Below are positions 56,055 through 64,000 of a stretch of 64,000 bases of DNA, one piece after another (position 1 is the first letter of the stretch; each line of letters begins with the position of its first letter). The DNA is from Kineosporia rhizophila (GTDB lineage Bacteria > Actinomycetota > Actinomycetes > Actinomycetales > Kineosporiaceae). Where the stretch lies: positions 172,541 to 236,540 of the forward strand of contig NZ_JAJSOH010000011.1 of the NCBI RefSeq assembly GCF_021277265.1, written 5' to 3'. The position numbers were made by a program, and so were the translations under genes. Below the pieces are notes generated by a model. It had not been told where the DNA came from. It saw nothing but the letters and a program-made list of their open reading frames with translations, and did not search any database.

Positions 56055-58342
56055 CGCAGCACTGCCCGTCCGTTCTCTGCGGCGACCCGCTCGCCGCCGG
56101 GCAGAGCAATACCCCAGTCGGTGCCGGCCTCCGACTCGGCGACGATCTCGTCGCCGCCGCGGCGCACGGTGAACCCCACTCCCGGACCATGACCGGTGAG
56201 AATATCCACCCGGCGCTCCCAGTCGTCGGCAGTGCCGTCTGCATTGCCCGGGTTGACCACCAGGGTCAGCCCTTCCAGGTGGTCGGTGTCCGGCCGTTCC
56301 TCGCTGGCCCCCAGGGCCACCACGCCGCCGGGGCGCACCAGCAACGGCAGCGAGTCCACCTCGTGCCGCTCCCGCAGCCAGCGGCCGCCGGTGACCTTCT
56401 CGCCGGTGAGCAGGCGGACCCACTCGCCCTCGGGCAGGTAGTACTCCACCTCGCCCTCCGGGTCGAACACCGGCGCCACCAGCAGGTCGGGGCCGAGCAT
56501 GTACTGCCGGTCCAGATAGGCCACGGCCGGGTCGTGCGGGAACTCCAGGATCATCGACCGCATCACCGGGGTGCCGCTCACGTGTGCCTGCCGGCCTGCG
56601 GCCAGCAGGTAGGGCGCCAGGCGGGACTTGAGCCGGGCGAACTTGCGCGTGACCGCCACCGCGCCGTACTCGCCCTCGCTGTCAGCTGAGCCACTGTCGA
56701 CCAGCCACGGCACCCGGTAGGAGTTGTTCCCGTGGAACCGGCTGTGGCTGGACAGCATGCCGAACGCCGTCCACCGCTTGAACAGGGTCGCGTCCGGCGT
56801 GCCCTCGAAGCCACCGATGTCGTGACTCCAGTAGCCGAAGCCGGACAGGCCCAGACTCAGCCCCCCGCGCAGGGTCTCGGCCATCGAGATGTAGGTGGCG
56901 GTGTTGTCGCCGCCCCAGTGCACCGGGAACTGCTGGCCCCCGGCGGTCGCCGAGCGGGCGAACACGACCGCCTCGCCGCGTCCCTTGACCTCCTCGATCA
57001 CCTCGAACACGGCCCGGTTGTAGTTCTGCGTGTAGAGGTTGTGCAGCCGCTCGGGGTCGCCCCCGGAGTGATGGACCACGTCGGTGGGCACCCGCTCGCC
57101 GAAGTCGGTCTTGAAGGCGTCCACCCCCTCGGCCATCAGCCGGCGCAGGTGGCCCTGGTACCAGGCCACCGCGTCCGGGTTGGTGAAGTCGACCAGGCCC
57201 ATCCCGGCCTGCCACTGGTCGGTCTGGAAGGTGCTGCCGTCCGGGCGCTTCAGCAGGAAGCCGGCCTCGGAGGCCTCGTCGAACAGCACCGAGCGCTGGC
57301 CGATGTACGGGTTGATCCAGACGCAGACCCGGATGTCCTTCTGCTTCAGCCGCTTCAGCATGCCCACCGGGTCGGGGAAGACCCGTGGGTCCCAGGTGAA
57401 GTCGGTCCAGCTGTACTCGCGCATCCAGAAGCAGTCGAAGTGGAACACGCTGAGCGGGATCTCCCGCTCGATCATGCCGTCGACGAAGTGGTTGACCGTC
57501 TCTTCGCTGTAGTCGGTGGTGAAACTCGTCGACAGCCAGGTGCCGTAGCTCCAGGCCGGCACCTCGGCCGGGCGGCCGGTCAGCGCGGTGTACCGGTCCA
57601 GCACGTCCTTCGGCTCCGGACCGCCGATCACCAGGTACTCGAGCGACTCGCCCTCGATCGAGAACTGGACGCGCTCGACCGCCTCGGAACCGATCTCGAA
57701 CGAGACCAGGCCGGGCTCGTTGACCAGGACGCCGTAGCCACGGTTGGTCAGGTAGAAAGGAACGTTCTTGTAGGCCTGCTCACTGGACGTACCCCCGTCG
57801 GCCATCCAAACGTCCACTGTCTGGCCGTTCTTGACCAGCGGGCCGAAACGCTCACCCAGGCCGTAGATCGCCTCGCCCACGCCGAGGCTGAGCTGCTCGT
57901 GGAGGTAGGTCTTCCCCTCGGTCTGCATCAGGCCGAGCGAACGGTTCCCGCTGCTGGTGATCGGTTTTCCGTCGAACAGGAAGGTCAGGTTCCAGGGGGT
58001 GCCCCGCTCCAGCCGGGCTTCCAGCCGACCCGACCGGAGCACCGCGGTGGTGCCGTCGTACTCCGCCTGGCCACCGGCGTCCTCTGGTGTGTTCAGTTCG
58101 AACCGCTGCAGCTCCCTGCCTCCGGTGTGGTGCGACACCCGCACCCGGATCACCTCGGGGGCCGCGACGCTCAGGGTCACCGTGAGCACGGCCGCGTTCA
58201 GCGTGTCCCCGCGGTGGTTGACCACCTTGGTGGCGCCGATGACGGTCAGGGTGTCCGGCGTGGCCTCGACGTCGTAGACCTCGCGGGCATAGGTGGCGTT
58301 GACGCCCTCGCGGGTGTGCCAGTAGCCGTCGGTGAATCTCAT
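56051..58342 (-). CDS. yicI: GH31 alpha-xylosidase (YicI-like)
   Basis: A 763-residue cytoplasmic glycoside hydrolase. KTDFGERVPTDV carries the nucleophile Asp and HWGGDNTATY the acid/base Asp; FDCFWMREYSWTDFTWDPRVFPDP is diagnostic of the YicI alpha-xylosidase branch rather than alpha-glucosidases. It removes terminal alpha-1,6-xylose from isoprimeverose or xyloglucan oligosaccharides. ATG 58342 (MRFTDGYWHTREG) matches the YicI N-terminus; the longer reading to 58378 is unlikely. It is in one operon with the importer and the LacI regulator. Confidence 0.93.
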   Translation of the reverse strand: MRFTDGYWHTREGVNATYAREVYDVEATPDTLTVIGATKVVNHRGDTLNAAVLTVTLSVAAPEVIRVRVSHHTGGRELQRFELNTPEDAGGQAEYDGTTAVLRSGRLEARLERGTPWNLTFLFDGKPITSSGNRSLGLMQTEGKTYLHEQLSLGVGEAIYGLGERFGPLVKNGQTVDVWMADGGTSSEQAYKNVPFYLTNRGYGVLVNEPGLVSFEIGSEAVERVQFSIEGESLEYLVIGGPEPKDVLDRYTALTGRPAEVPAWSYGTWLSTSFTTDYSEETVNHFVDGMIEREIPLSVFHFDCFWMREYSWTDFTWDPRVFPDPVGMLKRLKQKDIRVCVWINPYIGQRSVLFDEASEAGFLLKRPDGSTFQTDQWQAGMGLVDFTNPDAVAWYQGHLRRLMAEGVDAFKTDFGERVPTDVVHHSGGDPERLHNLYTQNYNRAVFEVIEEVKGRGEAVVFARSATAGGQQFPVHWGGDNTATYISMAETLRGGLSLGLSGFGYWSHDIGGFEGTPDATLFKRWTAFGMLSSHSRFHGNNSYRVPWLVDSGSADSEGEYGAVAVTRKFARLKSRLAPYLLAAGRQAHVSGTPVMRSMILEFPHDPAVAYLDRQYMLGPDLLVAPVFDPEGEVEYYLPEGEWVRLLTGEKVTGGRWLRERHEVDSLPLLVRPGGVVALGASEERPDTDHLEGLTLVVNPGNADGTADDWERRVDILTGHGPGVGFTVRRGGDEIVAESEAGTDWGIALPGGERVAAENGRAVLR

Positions 58343-58364
58343 CGGTATGACAGCCCTTTCGTCG

Positions 58365-59267
58365 TTACTTGATCGCACCGGCGGTGAGGCCGCGGGTCAG
58401 GGTGCGCTGGAAGAGCAGGAAGAAGATCAGGGTCGGCGCGATCCCGAGCAGGGCCGAGGCGCTGATCGTGGTCACGTTCATGATCCGCTCGCCCTGCAGG
58501 GTCGCGATGCCCACCTGGACGGTCTGGTTCTGCTCGCTGACCAGGAAGGACAACGGGATCAGGAACTCGTTCCAGGTCCAGATGAAGAAGAACACGGCGA
58601 GCACGGCCAGGGTCGGCCGGCAGACCGGCACCACCACCCGCCAGAGGATCTGCCGGCGGTTGGCCCCGTCGAGCTGGGCCGCCTCCAGCAGTTCCCGGGG
58701 GAACGCGCCGAACACGCTGGCCAGCAGGTAGGTGCCGAAAGCCCCGTGGATCACCACGAAGACGATGACCACCGACCAGACGGTGTCGTACAGGCCGACG
58801 TCCTTGAACATGATGTAGAGCGGGTAGAGCAGCGCCTCCTGGGGGACGATGGTCGCCAGCAGGAAGGCGACCAGGACCCACATGCGTCCCTTGATCCGGC
58901 CGATGCCCAGCGCGTAGGCGTTGAGGATCGAGATCAGGACCCCGAACACCGCCACCGCACTGGAGATCAGGATGCTGTTCCAGACCTTCTGCGGGAAGTT
59001 GACCGCGTTCCAGAAGGTCTTGATGCCGTCCAGGTAGATCTCGGTCGGGAAGCTCAGCGGGCCGCCCTCGGCGAAGTCCTGCGGAGACTTCACCGCGTTC
59101 AGCAGGACCAGCAGCAGGGGAGCGGCCATGACCACGGCGACCAGGACGGTGAAGCCCAGGGCGAACCATTCCAGGCCGGTCCGGCGCCGCCGTTTGTTCT
59201 GCGGAAGAACGCGTTCGGTGAGGCTCGCCTCGTCCGTAGTTCGTATTTCTGACTGATTGAGGCTCAT
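58365..59267 (-). CDS. Sugar ABC transporter permease (MalG/LacG type)
   Basis: A 300-residue permease with six membrane segments. The EAA loop is AAQLDGANRRQILWRVVVPVCRPTLA. The C-terminal ERIMNVTTISASALLGIAPTLIFFLLFQRTLTRGLTAGAIK is the conserved MalG end. It overlaps the MalF-type permease by ATGA and precedes the GH31 gene by 22 bases. Together with the other two genes it imports an alpha-xyloside. Confidence 0.94.
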   Translation of the reverse strand: MSLNQSEIRTTDEASLTERVLPQNKRRRRTGLEWFALGFTVLVAVVMAAPLLLVLLNAVKSPQDFAEGGPLSFPTEIYLDGIKTFWNAVNFPQKVWNSILISSAVAVFGVLISILNAYALGIGRIKGRMWVLVAFLLATIVPQEALLYPLYIMFKDVGLYDTVWSVVIVFVVIHGAFGTYLLASVFGAFPRELLEAAQLDGANRRQILWRVVVPVCRPTLAVLAVFFFIWTWNEFLIPLSFLVSEQNQTVQVGIATLQGERIMNVTTISASALLGIAPTLIFFLLFQRTLTRGLTAGAIK

Positions 59268-60160
59268 CGCTCCTCCTCGGCGGCCAGGCGGAACTGGGCC
59301 CGCACGAAGAACACGGCAACGATCAGCACGACCACGGTGAGGGCGGTGGCGATGGTGGCGCCGTAGCCGACCCGCTGGGCGGTGAAGAACTCGGTGTAGG
59401 CGTAGTAGCTCGGCACCACCGTGGAGTCGCCGGGCCCACCCCGGGTCAGCGCGTAGACCGGGCCGAACACCTTGAGCGCGGCCACCGTGCAGGTGAGCAC
59501 CACCACGAAGATCTCCGGACGGATGCCGGACAGGGTGATCGCCCGGAACCGCTGGAACCAGTTGGCCCCGTCGAGTTCGGCCGCCTCGTACAGCTGCGGG
59601 TCGATCCGCTGCAGCGCCGACATGAACACCACCACCGGATAACCGATCTGGATCCAGACCAGGACGGCGCCCACCGAGAGCAGAGCGGTGTCGGGGCTGC
59701 CCAGCCAGTTGTGGCCCTCCAGGCCGATCCCGGTCAGGAGCTCGTTCAGCGCGCCGTCACCGGGCCGCAGGATCCACCCGACCACGATCGCCGCGATCGC
59801 GATCGGGAGGATCTGCGGCAGGTAGTACACCGCCCGCAGCAGCCCGGCCACCTTGCCGTTGAACCGGCGCCCGACCAGGTCGAACAGCAGCGAGGCGAGC
59901 ACCAGGCCGAACAGCGTGGGCAGGACCACCATGGCCACGACCATGGCGACGCTGTGCTGGAAGCTGGCCCAGAACGCGCTGTCCTGGGCCAGTTCCCGCC
60001 AGTTGTCCAGTCCGGTCCAGATCGGCGGCCGGATGCCGCGGTACCGGGTGAAACTCAGGTAGACGTTCCAGACCAGCGGCACCACGACGATCAGGGTGAG
60101 CAGGGCGGCGCCCGGGATCAGGTAGAGCCAGTAGCCCGCCCGGCCGCGTTCTCTGATCAC
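59264..60160 (-). CDS. Sugar ABC transporter permease (MalF/LacF type)
   Basis: A 298-residue permease: YLIPGAALLTLIVVVPLVWNVYLSFTRYRG at the start, six membrane segments and an EAA loop (AAELDGANWFQRFRAITLSGIRPE). GTG 60160 overlaps the stop of the binding-protein gene (GTGA). An ATPase gene is not in the window, so the importer probably uses a shared MsiK-like ATPase encoded elsewhere, as is usual for actinobacterial CUT1 systems. Confidence 0.93.
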   Translation of the reverse strand: MIRERGRAGYWLYLIPGAALLTLIVVVPLVWNVYLSFTRYRGIRPPIWTGLDNWRELAQDSAFWASFQHSVAMVVAMVVLPTLFGLVLASLLFDLVGRRFNGKVAGLLRAVYYLPQILPIAIAAIVVGWILRPGDGALNELLTGIGLEGHNWLGSPDTALLSVGAVLVWIQIGYPVVVFMSALQRIDPQLYEAAELDGANWFQRFRAITLSGIRPEIFVVVLTCTVAALKVFGPVYALTRGGPGDSTVVPSYYAYTEFFTAQRVGYGATIATALTVVVLIVAVFFVRAQFRLAAEEER

Positions 60161-61485
60161 CCCGCGATCTCCTTGATGCCCTTGTCGTAGTCGGCCTGCA
60201 TCTGGTCGAGCGCCTCGTCCACCGACTTGGTGCCGTTCACCAGTTCCTGCAGCGAGGAGTTCAGGTCGGCGTAGAACGTGGGGGCCGGCCAGTCCGGGTA
60301 GAAGGCCAGGCCGTCCTGCTCGGTCAGGGTGTTGAAGTTCTGGATCAGTTCCTTGGACTTCTCGTCCTCGATCGCCGACTCCTCGGCCGCGACCGGGATC
60401 CCGCCGTTGTTGCCCAGCAGGTTCTGGATCTCGGGCGACATGGTGATGTCGATGAACTTGTAGGCGAGGTCCTTGGCGTCGGAGTTCTCCGGCACGACCC
60501 ACAGGTTCCCGGACGACCCGGGCGACAGCTTCGCCTCAGGGAACAGGAACGTGCCCCAGTCGAACTTGGCGTCGGTGGTGAAGGTTCCGTACCACCAGCT
60601 GCCGGAGAAGAAGATCGGGTACTTCTCGGCGATGAACGCGTCCCCGACGTCCTGGGCCTTCAGGCCGGTGGAGTCCTTGGAGATGTAGCCCTTGTCCACC
60701 CATTCCTTCAGGGTGGTGGCGGCGTACGTCCAGGCCTCGTCGTGGAAGTCGGCCGGGGCGGTGTAGGTCTGGTAGTCGGTGACCCACTGGCGGTCGGCCT
60801 TGGTCAGCGCGAGCTGGTAGAGCAGCTGGCCGAGCGGGTACTCGGTGGCCGACTCGGCCAGCGGAGTGATGCCCTTGGCCTTGAACGCCTCCAGCACCTG
60901 GGTGAACTCGTCCAGGGTGGTCGGCACCTCGAGGCCGTTCTCCTCGAAGAGTTCCTTGTTGTAGTACACCTGCACGTACTCGCCGTAGTTGGGCACGCCG
61001 TAGTAGTTGCCGCTGCCCATCACGCCGAGGTCGCTGTACTTGGCCGTGGTCTGGATGCTGGGGGCGAGCTTGTCCTCCCAGCCGTAGGCCTCGACCGCGC
61101 CGTTCAGGTCGGTCAGCAGGCCCTGGCTGGACAGCAGGCCCGAGGTGGCGTTGCCCTTGTTGTACTCCATGACGTCGGGGGCGGCGTCGGAGTTGAGCAC
61201 CTGGCTGGCCGAGGTGTTGATCTGCTCGAAGCTCTTGAGCTGGAAGTCGACCTTGGCCCCGGTCTCGGCGGTGAACTTCTCCATCGCCTTCTCCCAGGCG
61301 ATGCCCATCGCGCTGGCGTCGTTCTCGTAGTGCCAGATGGTCAGGGTCTGGCCCTCACCCTTCGGGGCCGTGTCGACCTCCTCGCTGCTGCTGCCCGAGG
61401 AGTCGCTGCCGCCGCTGCAGGCGCTCACCAGCAGGGCCGCAGTAAGGGCGAACGCGCCCCCGGCGACCATTCGTCGTTGTTTCAC
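60157..61485 (-). CDS. Extracellular sugar-binding lipoprotein (CUT1)
   Basis: A 442-residue lipoprotein with a signal peptide (RRMVAGGAFALTAALLVSACSG, Cys at about 24), a Ser/Gly-rich linker and a family 1 substrate-binding fold (TLTIWHYENDASAMGIAWEKAMEKFTAETGAKVDFQ; APDVMEYNKGN; PTTLDEFTQVLEAFKAKGITPLA). A strong AGGAGG site lies before GTG 61485. It is the first gene of the alpha-xyloside operon; two LacI-type sites lie 65-93 bases upstream. Confidence 0.93.
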   Translation of the reverse strand: MKQRRMVAGGAFALTAALLVSACSGGSDSSGSSSEEVDTAPKGEGQTLTIWHYENDASAMGIAWEKAMEKFTAETGAKVDFQLKSFEQINTSASQVLNSDAAPDVMEYNKGNATSGLLSSQGLLTDLNGAVEAYGWEDKLAPSIQTTAKYSDLGVMGSGNYYGVPNYGEYVQVYYNKELFEENGLEVPTTLDEFTQVLEAFKAKGITPLAESATEYPLGQLLYQLALTKADRQWVTDYQTYTAPADFHDEAWTYAATTLKEWVDKGYISKDSTGLKAQDVGDAFIAEKYPIFFSGSWWYGTFTTDAKFDWGTFLFPEAKLSPGSSGNLWVVPENSDAKDLAYKFIDITMSPEIQNLLGNNGGIPVAAEESAIEDEKSKELIQNFNTLTEQDGLAFYPDWPAPTFYADLNSSLQELVNGTKSVDEALDQMQADYDKGIKEIAG

Positions 61486-61549
61486 CGGGACGACCTCCTT
61501 GTCCGGGCGCCGTCCTTGGCGCCTCCGGCTGACCTGCATGTTTGCCAGG

Positions 61550-61578
61550 TTTATCGGTAAAGGACGTTAGCGGTAAAC
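61550..61578. promoter_or_regulatory. Paired LacI-type operators
   Basis: TTTATCGGTAAA (61550-61561) and GTTAGCGGTAAAC (61566-61578) share TTAnCGGTAA with a central CG, the style of LacI-family sites; their centres lie 16 bases apart. They sit upstream of the binding-protein gene and are flanked by GGTTTA/TAAACC ends. Confidence 0.65.
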
Positions 61579-61731
61579 CAAGGCGGCAGGCGACGGTGCG
61601 GAGGCAATTTGTCGACGAACGGTCGGGTTCGGACTGGCTTTCCTGGTCAGGTCGTGCTGGGCCGACCGTCCCCGGTGGCGCGGTCCGGGGCACCTCTTGC
61701 CGGCCCTGGACACCCGGCGTCGCCTGGACAG

Positions 61732-61753
61732 TGAAAAGCGTTCTCAATAGGTT
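61732..61753 (+). promoter_or_regulatory. Zur/Fur-like box with -10 box
   Basis: TGAAAAGCGTTCTCA (61732-61746) is a 15-bp palindrome with one mismatch per arm pair, close to the actinobacterial Zur consensus TGAAAATGATTTTCA. TAGGTT (61748-61753) is a -10-like box 7 bases before ATG 61761. The gene product starts with a His-rich segment, which fits metal control. Confidence 0.5.
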
Positions 61754-61760
61754 CGCTGTC

Positions 61761-63764
61761 ATGGGCTCCCATCACGGTCACGGTTCAGGGAGCGACGACT
61801 TCAGGATCGGCCGGCGTGCGCTCACCTGGCTTCTGGTGGTCCTCGTGCCGATGCTGGTCGCCACGCTCGTCGGCCTGGTGATGCTCTGGCCCACGGGCAC
61901 ACCACCGGTCGCCGAGTCGGTGGCCGCGCTCGGTGAGGTCTCGGAGGACGTGTACTCGGCCACCGTCACCAAGACAGCGGCCTTCGAGTGCGAGGGCTCC
62001 TCCAGCGATCGTCTGCCCGACGGTTCGATTCCGGCCACGGCCCTCTGCGCATCGGTGGACGCGCGGATCGATGCCGGGCCCGACGAGGGGCAGACCGTCA
62101 CGGTGCAGATCCCGCCGCAGGTGTATCGCGCCGGGATCAGCCCGGGGGACGGCGTCCGGGTCGCGCGGTATCCAGGCGATCTGGTGGACGAAAGTGCTGA
62201 CGCTGCCACGGTGAACCCGGAGGCGCTGGAGGACGGCACGGTCTACGCCTGGGTCGACTTCTCCCGGTCCTTCCCGCTGGTGCTGCTCGCCGTGGCCTTC
62301 GCAGTGCTGGTCGTGGCGGTGGGGCGGTTGCGTGGTCTGGCCGCCATCCTCGGTCTTGCGCTGAGCTACGTCACGGCCGTCAAGTTCATGCTCCCGGCCC
62401 TGCGGCTGGGCGAGAACCCGGTGGCGGTGGCCATGGTCGGCTCGATCGCGGTCATGACGGTGGTGCTCTACCTGGCCCACGGGGTGTCGGCGAAGACCAC
62501 CACGGCCCTGTTGGGCACGATCTTCGGCCTGGCCCTGATGGCCGGACTGGCGCAGTGGGCCTCCGACATTGGGCACCTGAACGGCCTGAGCTCGGAGGAG
62601 AACTACACCCTGGCCCAGCTGACCGGGATCACGAACCTGTCCGGGGTGATCCTCTGCGGCATCATCGTGGCCGGGCTGGGCGTGCTGAACGACGTGACGA
62701 TCACCCAGGCCTCGGCCGTCTGGGAGGTGCGGGCCCATGCGCCGGAGCTGGGTTTCCGAGAGTTGTTCGTCAGCGGGATGCGCGTGGGCCGGGACCACCT
62801 GGCCTCGACGGTGTACACGATCGCCTTCGCCTACGCCGGTGTGGCCATGCCTACGCTGATCCTGATCGACCTCTACCACCAGCCGCTGGGTCAGGTGCTC
62901 ACCGGTGGCCAGCTCGCCGAGGAGATCGTGCGGACGCTGGTCGGGGCGATCGGGCTGATCCTGTCCATCCCGGTCACCACGGCGGTGGCGGCGGTGATCG
63001 TGGCTTCTTCGAGGGAGCCGGCTGGGGTGTTGGGTGGTGCTGAGCGGGGTGGGGCTGAGCTGGGTGGGGCTGAGCTGGGTGGTGCTGAGCGGGCTGAGCG
63101 GGGTGAGCAGGACGGTGACCGTGCCGGCTCCGGCAGCCGGGCGGGTTACGGCGATGCGGCCGGATATGCAGGTGGGGTCGGCTATTCGGATGGAGTGGAC
63201 TACGCGGACCCTGCTGGTCATCCGGAGCTTGCCGGCAATCCGGAGCTTGCTGGCGATCTGAAGCCTGTTGGCTATCGCGGTGCTGCTGGTGGTCCGGAGC
63301 CTGTTGGCTATCGCGGTGCTGCTGGTGGTCCGGAGCCTGTTGGCTACCGCGATCCCGCTGGCGGCCCGGAGTCCGTCGGCTACCGCGGTGCTGCTGGTGG
63401 TCCGCAGCCTGTTGACTACCGCGGTGCTGCTGGTGGTCCGGAGCCCGTCGGCTACCGCGACCCTGCTGGCTATCCGGATCGTTCTGGCTACGCCGATCCG
63501 GCTGGCTACGTCGATGCGGACCAAGCCGGTCCGGCTGGCTACACCGGTCCGGCCGACCATGCCGGTGCGGCTGGCCACACAGGTCCGGCCGGAAACGCCG
63601 GTCCGGCCGGCTACACCGGTGCGGTTGGCTATCGGAATGCCTCCAGCCCGAGGGATGACGTCCAGCCGGATGAGCACCCCTCGCACCAGTCGGGTCCGAG
63701 CACCGGCAGCGTTGGGGAGACCAGGCGCCAGCGGCGAAAGCGTGAGGCGTCGGGCCAGGAGTGA
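61761..63764 (+). CDS. YibE/F-family membrane protein with long repetitive C-terminal tail
   Basis: A 667-residue protein. It starts MGSHHGHGSG (possible metal binding) followed by one membrane segment (about 23-43), an extracytoplasmic domain (45-170) and a set of about seven further membrane segments to residue 415 that match YibE/F (YVTAVKFMLPALRLGENPVAVAMVGSIAVM; NLSGVILCGIIVAGLGVLNDVTITQASAVWE; SGMRVGRDHLASTVYTIAFAYAGVAMPTLIL). The remaining 250 residues are low-complexity: GGAEL/GGAER units, then six 12-residue PVGYRGAAGGPE-like units, then Gly/Ala/Pro-rich AGYTGPA units, closing with a basic RRQRRKRE. YibE/F function is unknown; the promoter carries a Zur-like box. Confidence 0.88.
   Translation: MGSHHGHGSGSDDFRIGRRALTWLLVVLVPMLVATLVGLVMLWPTGTPPVAESVAALGEVSEDVYSATVTKTAAFECEGSSSDRLPDGSIPATALCASVDARIDAGPDEGQTVTVQIPPQVYRAGISPGDGVRVARYPGDLVDESADAATVNPEALEDGTVYAWVDFSRSFPLVLLAVAFAVLVVAVGRLRGLAAILGLALSYVTAVKFMLPALRLGENPVAVAMVGSIAVMTVVLYLAHGVSAKTTTALLGTIFGLALMAGLAQWASDIGHLNGLSSEENYTLAQLTGITNLSGVILCGIIVAGLGVLNDVTITQASAVWEVRAHAPELGFRELFVSGMRVGRDHLASTVYTIAFAYAGVAMPTLILIDLYHQPLGQVLTGGQLAEEIVRTLVGAIGLILSIPVTTAVAAVIVASSREPAGVLGGAERGGAELGGAELGGAERAERGEQDGDRAGSGSRAGYGDAAGYAGGVGYSDGVDYADPAGHPELAGNPELAGDLKPVGYRGAAGGPEPVGYRGAAGGPEPVGYRDPAGGPESVGYRGAAGGPQPVDYRGAAGGPEPVGYRDPAGYPDRSGYADPAGYVDADQAGPAGYTGPADHAGAAGHTGPAGNAGPAGYTGAVGYRNASSPRDDVQPDEHPSHQSGPSTGSVGETRRQRRKREASGQE
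63264..63479 (+). repeat. 36-bp in-frame tandem repeats (six copies)
   Basis: Units begin at 63264, 63300, 63336, 63372, 63408 and 63444 and encode variants of PVGYRGAAGGPE. The first two copies are almost identical; later copies differ at several positions, so the array has drifted. Each unit is 12 codons, which keeps the frame when copies are gained or lost. Confidence 0.9.
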
Positions 63765-63817
63765 AGTTGAGCCAGGAGTGAAGTCGGGCCAGGAGTGAAG
63801 TTGGGCCAGGAGTGAAT
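63754..63817. repeat. 17-bp tandem repeats at the gene end
   Basis: GCCAGGAGTGAAGTYGG-like units start at 63754, 63771, 63788 and 63805 (last one partial). The stop codon TGA of the YibE/F gene lies in the first unit. The unit is not a multiple of three, so any unit added before the stop would change the C-terminal frame. Confidence 0.85.
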
Positions 63818-63868
63818 CTGCCTGGGAGCACCCTGTCCGGAGGCAACCTGCCCCGCTAGGTGTCCCTG

Positions 63869-64000
63869 TTAGGTATCCGCGCTGGGGTGGTCCATCTGCT
63901 CCTGGTCGCCGAAGCTGCGGTCAGAAGGGCGGCTCTCCCCACACTTCCTCTGGATCGGCGGCCCCGACTGGCGGACGCGGTGCCACCCGCCGTAGCTCGC
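63869..64000 (-). CDS. Possible C-terminus of a leftward gene
   Basis: Read on the minus strand from the window edge, one frame is open for 43 codons to a TAA and ends with GDQEQMDHPSADT. About 90% of its third positions are G or C, as in neighbouring genes. A second minus frame (ending AADPEEVWGEPPF, TGA near 63925) is also open but has a less typical third-position composition. No family can be named. Confidence 0.3.
   Translation of the reverse strand, partial: ASYGGWHRVRQSGPPIQRKCGESRPSDRSFGDQEQMDHPSADT

Overview
The window is high-GC actinobacterial DNA: nearly all third codon positions are G or C, genes overlap as GTGA/ATGA, many promoters show a TANNNT box 7-8 nt before the start codon (leaderless mRNA), and there is an F420-dependent glucose-6-phosphate dehydrogenase and an SsgA/SsgB-type sporulation protein next to a PGPGW membrane protein. 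A large secreted pectinase, an alpha-xyloside operon and developmental genes suggest a plant- or soil-associated, sporulating actinomycete, possibly Kineosporiaceae-like (inference). No prophage, IS element or CRISPR array was seen.

Layout. 0-4.6 kb: the tail of an NAD(P)-binding oxidoreductase, an ECF41 sigma gene broken by an internal deletion and frameshift, a CynX-type MFS exporter coupled to a serine hydrolase, and an XRE/MmyB-type regulator preceded by four 23-bp repeats. 4.6-11.4 kb: a leftward, translationally coupled catabolic operon (membrane protein, GntR/UTRA regulator, MBL lactonase, Fe-alcohol dehydrogenase/transhydrogenase, FmdB zinc ribbon, CaiB CoA-transferase, aldehyde dehydrogenase) that resembles the Agrobacterium blcABC gamma-butyrolactone pathway. 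11.5-24.1 kb: TetR, SDR, WYL regulator, NTF2-like protein, ThuA + Gfo/Idh pair, Zn-ADH, sugar dehydrogenase lipoprotein, HAD hydrolase, peptide deformylase, TSUP permease, PH protein, FGD, roadblock protein, and an unknown gene behind a LexA-like SOS box. 24.2-27.7 kb: DHA2 efflux pump, TetR and a clear 2,2-dialkylglycine decarboxylase (dgdA).

27.7-34.6 kb: the most unusual locus. A single polypeptide joins an ECF sigma factor, an anti-sigma-like HxxxCxxC motif, a membrane segment and an extracytoplasmic PL9-like beta-helix. It is divergent from a secreted CBM13-CE8-PL1 pectinase whose leader can fold a hairpin over its ribosome binding site. A two-component system follows. 34.7-37.7 kb: a duplicated tRNA Gly-Cys-Val cassette enclosing a broken membrane gene, then ssgB, a PGPGW protein and tRNA-Val(CAC). 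37.8-46.3 kb: a large LuxR (LAL) regulator, two alpha/beta hydrolases, and an ArsR-type regulator with a MacB-like ABC exporter. 46.3-50.97 kb: two MarR systems (MFS + aldo/keto reductase; RidA) with visible operators, and a flavoprotein. 50.95-53.2 kb: a polar amino acid/cystine ABC importer. 53.3-55 kb: a GlxA-type regulator divergent from a cysteine hydrolase. 55-61.5 kb: SBP-permease-permease-GH31-LacI alpha-xyloside operon with paired LacI-like operators. 61.7-63.8 kb: a YibE/F membrane protein behind a Zur/Fur-like box, with a long repetitive C-terminal tail. The last 130 bases may hold the end of a leftward gene.
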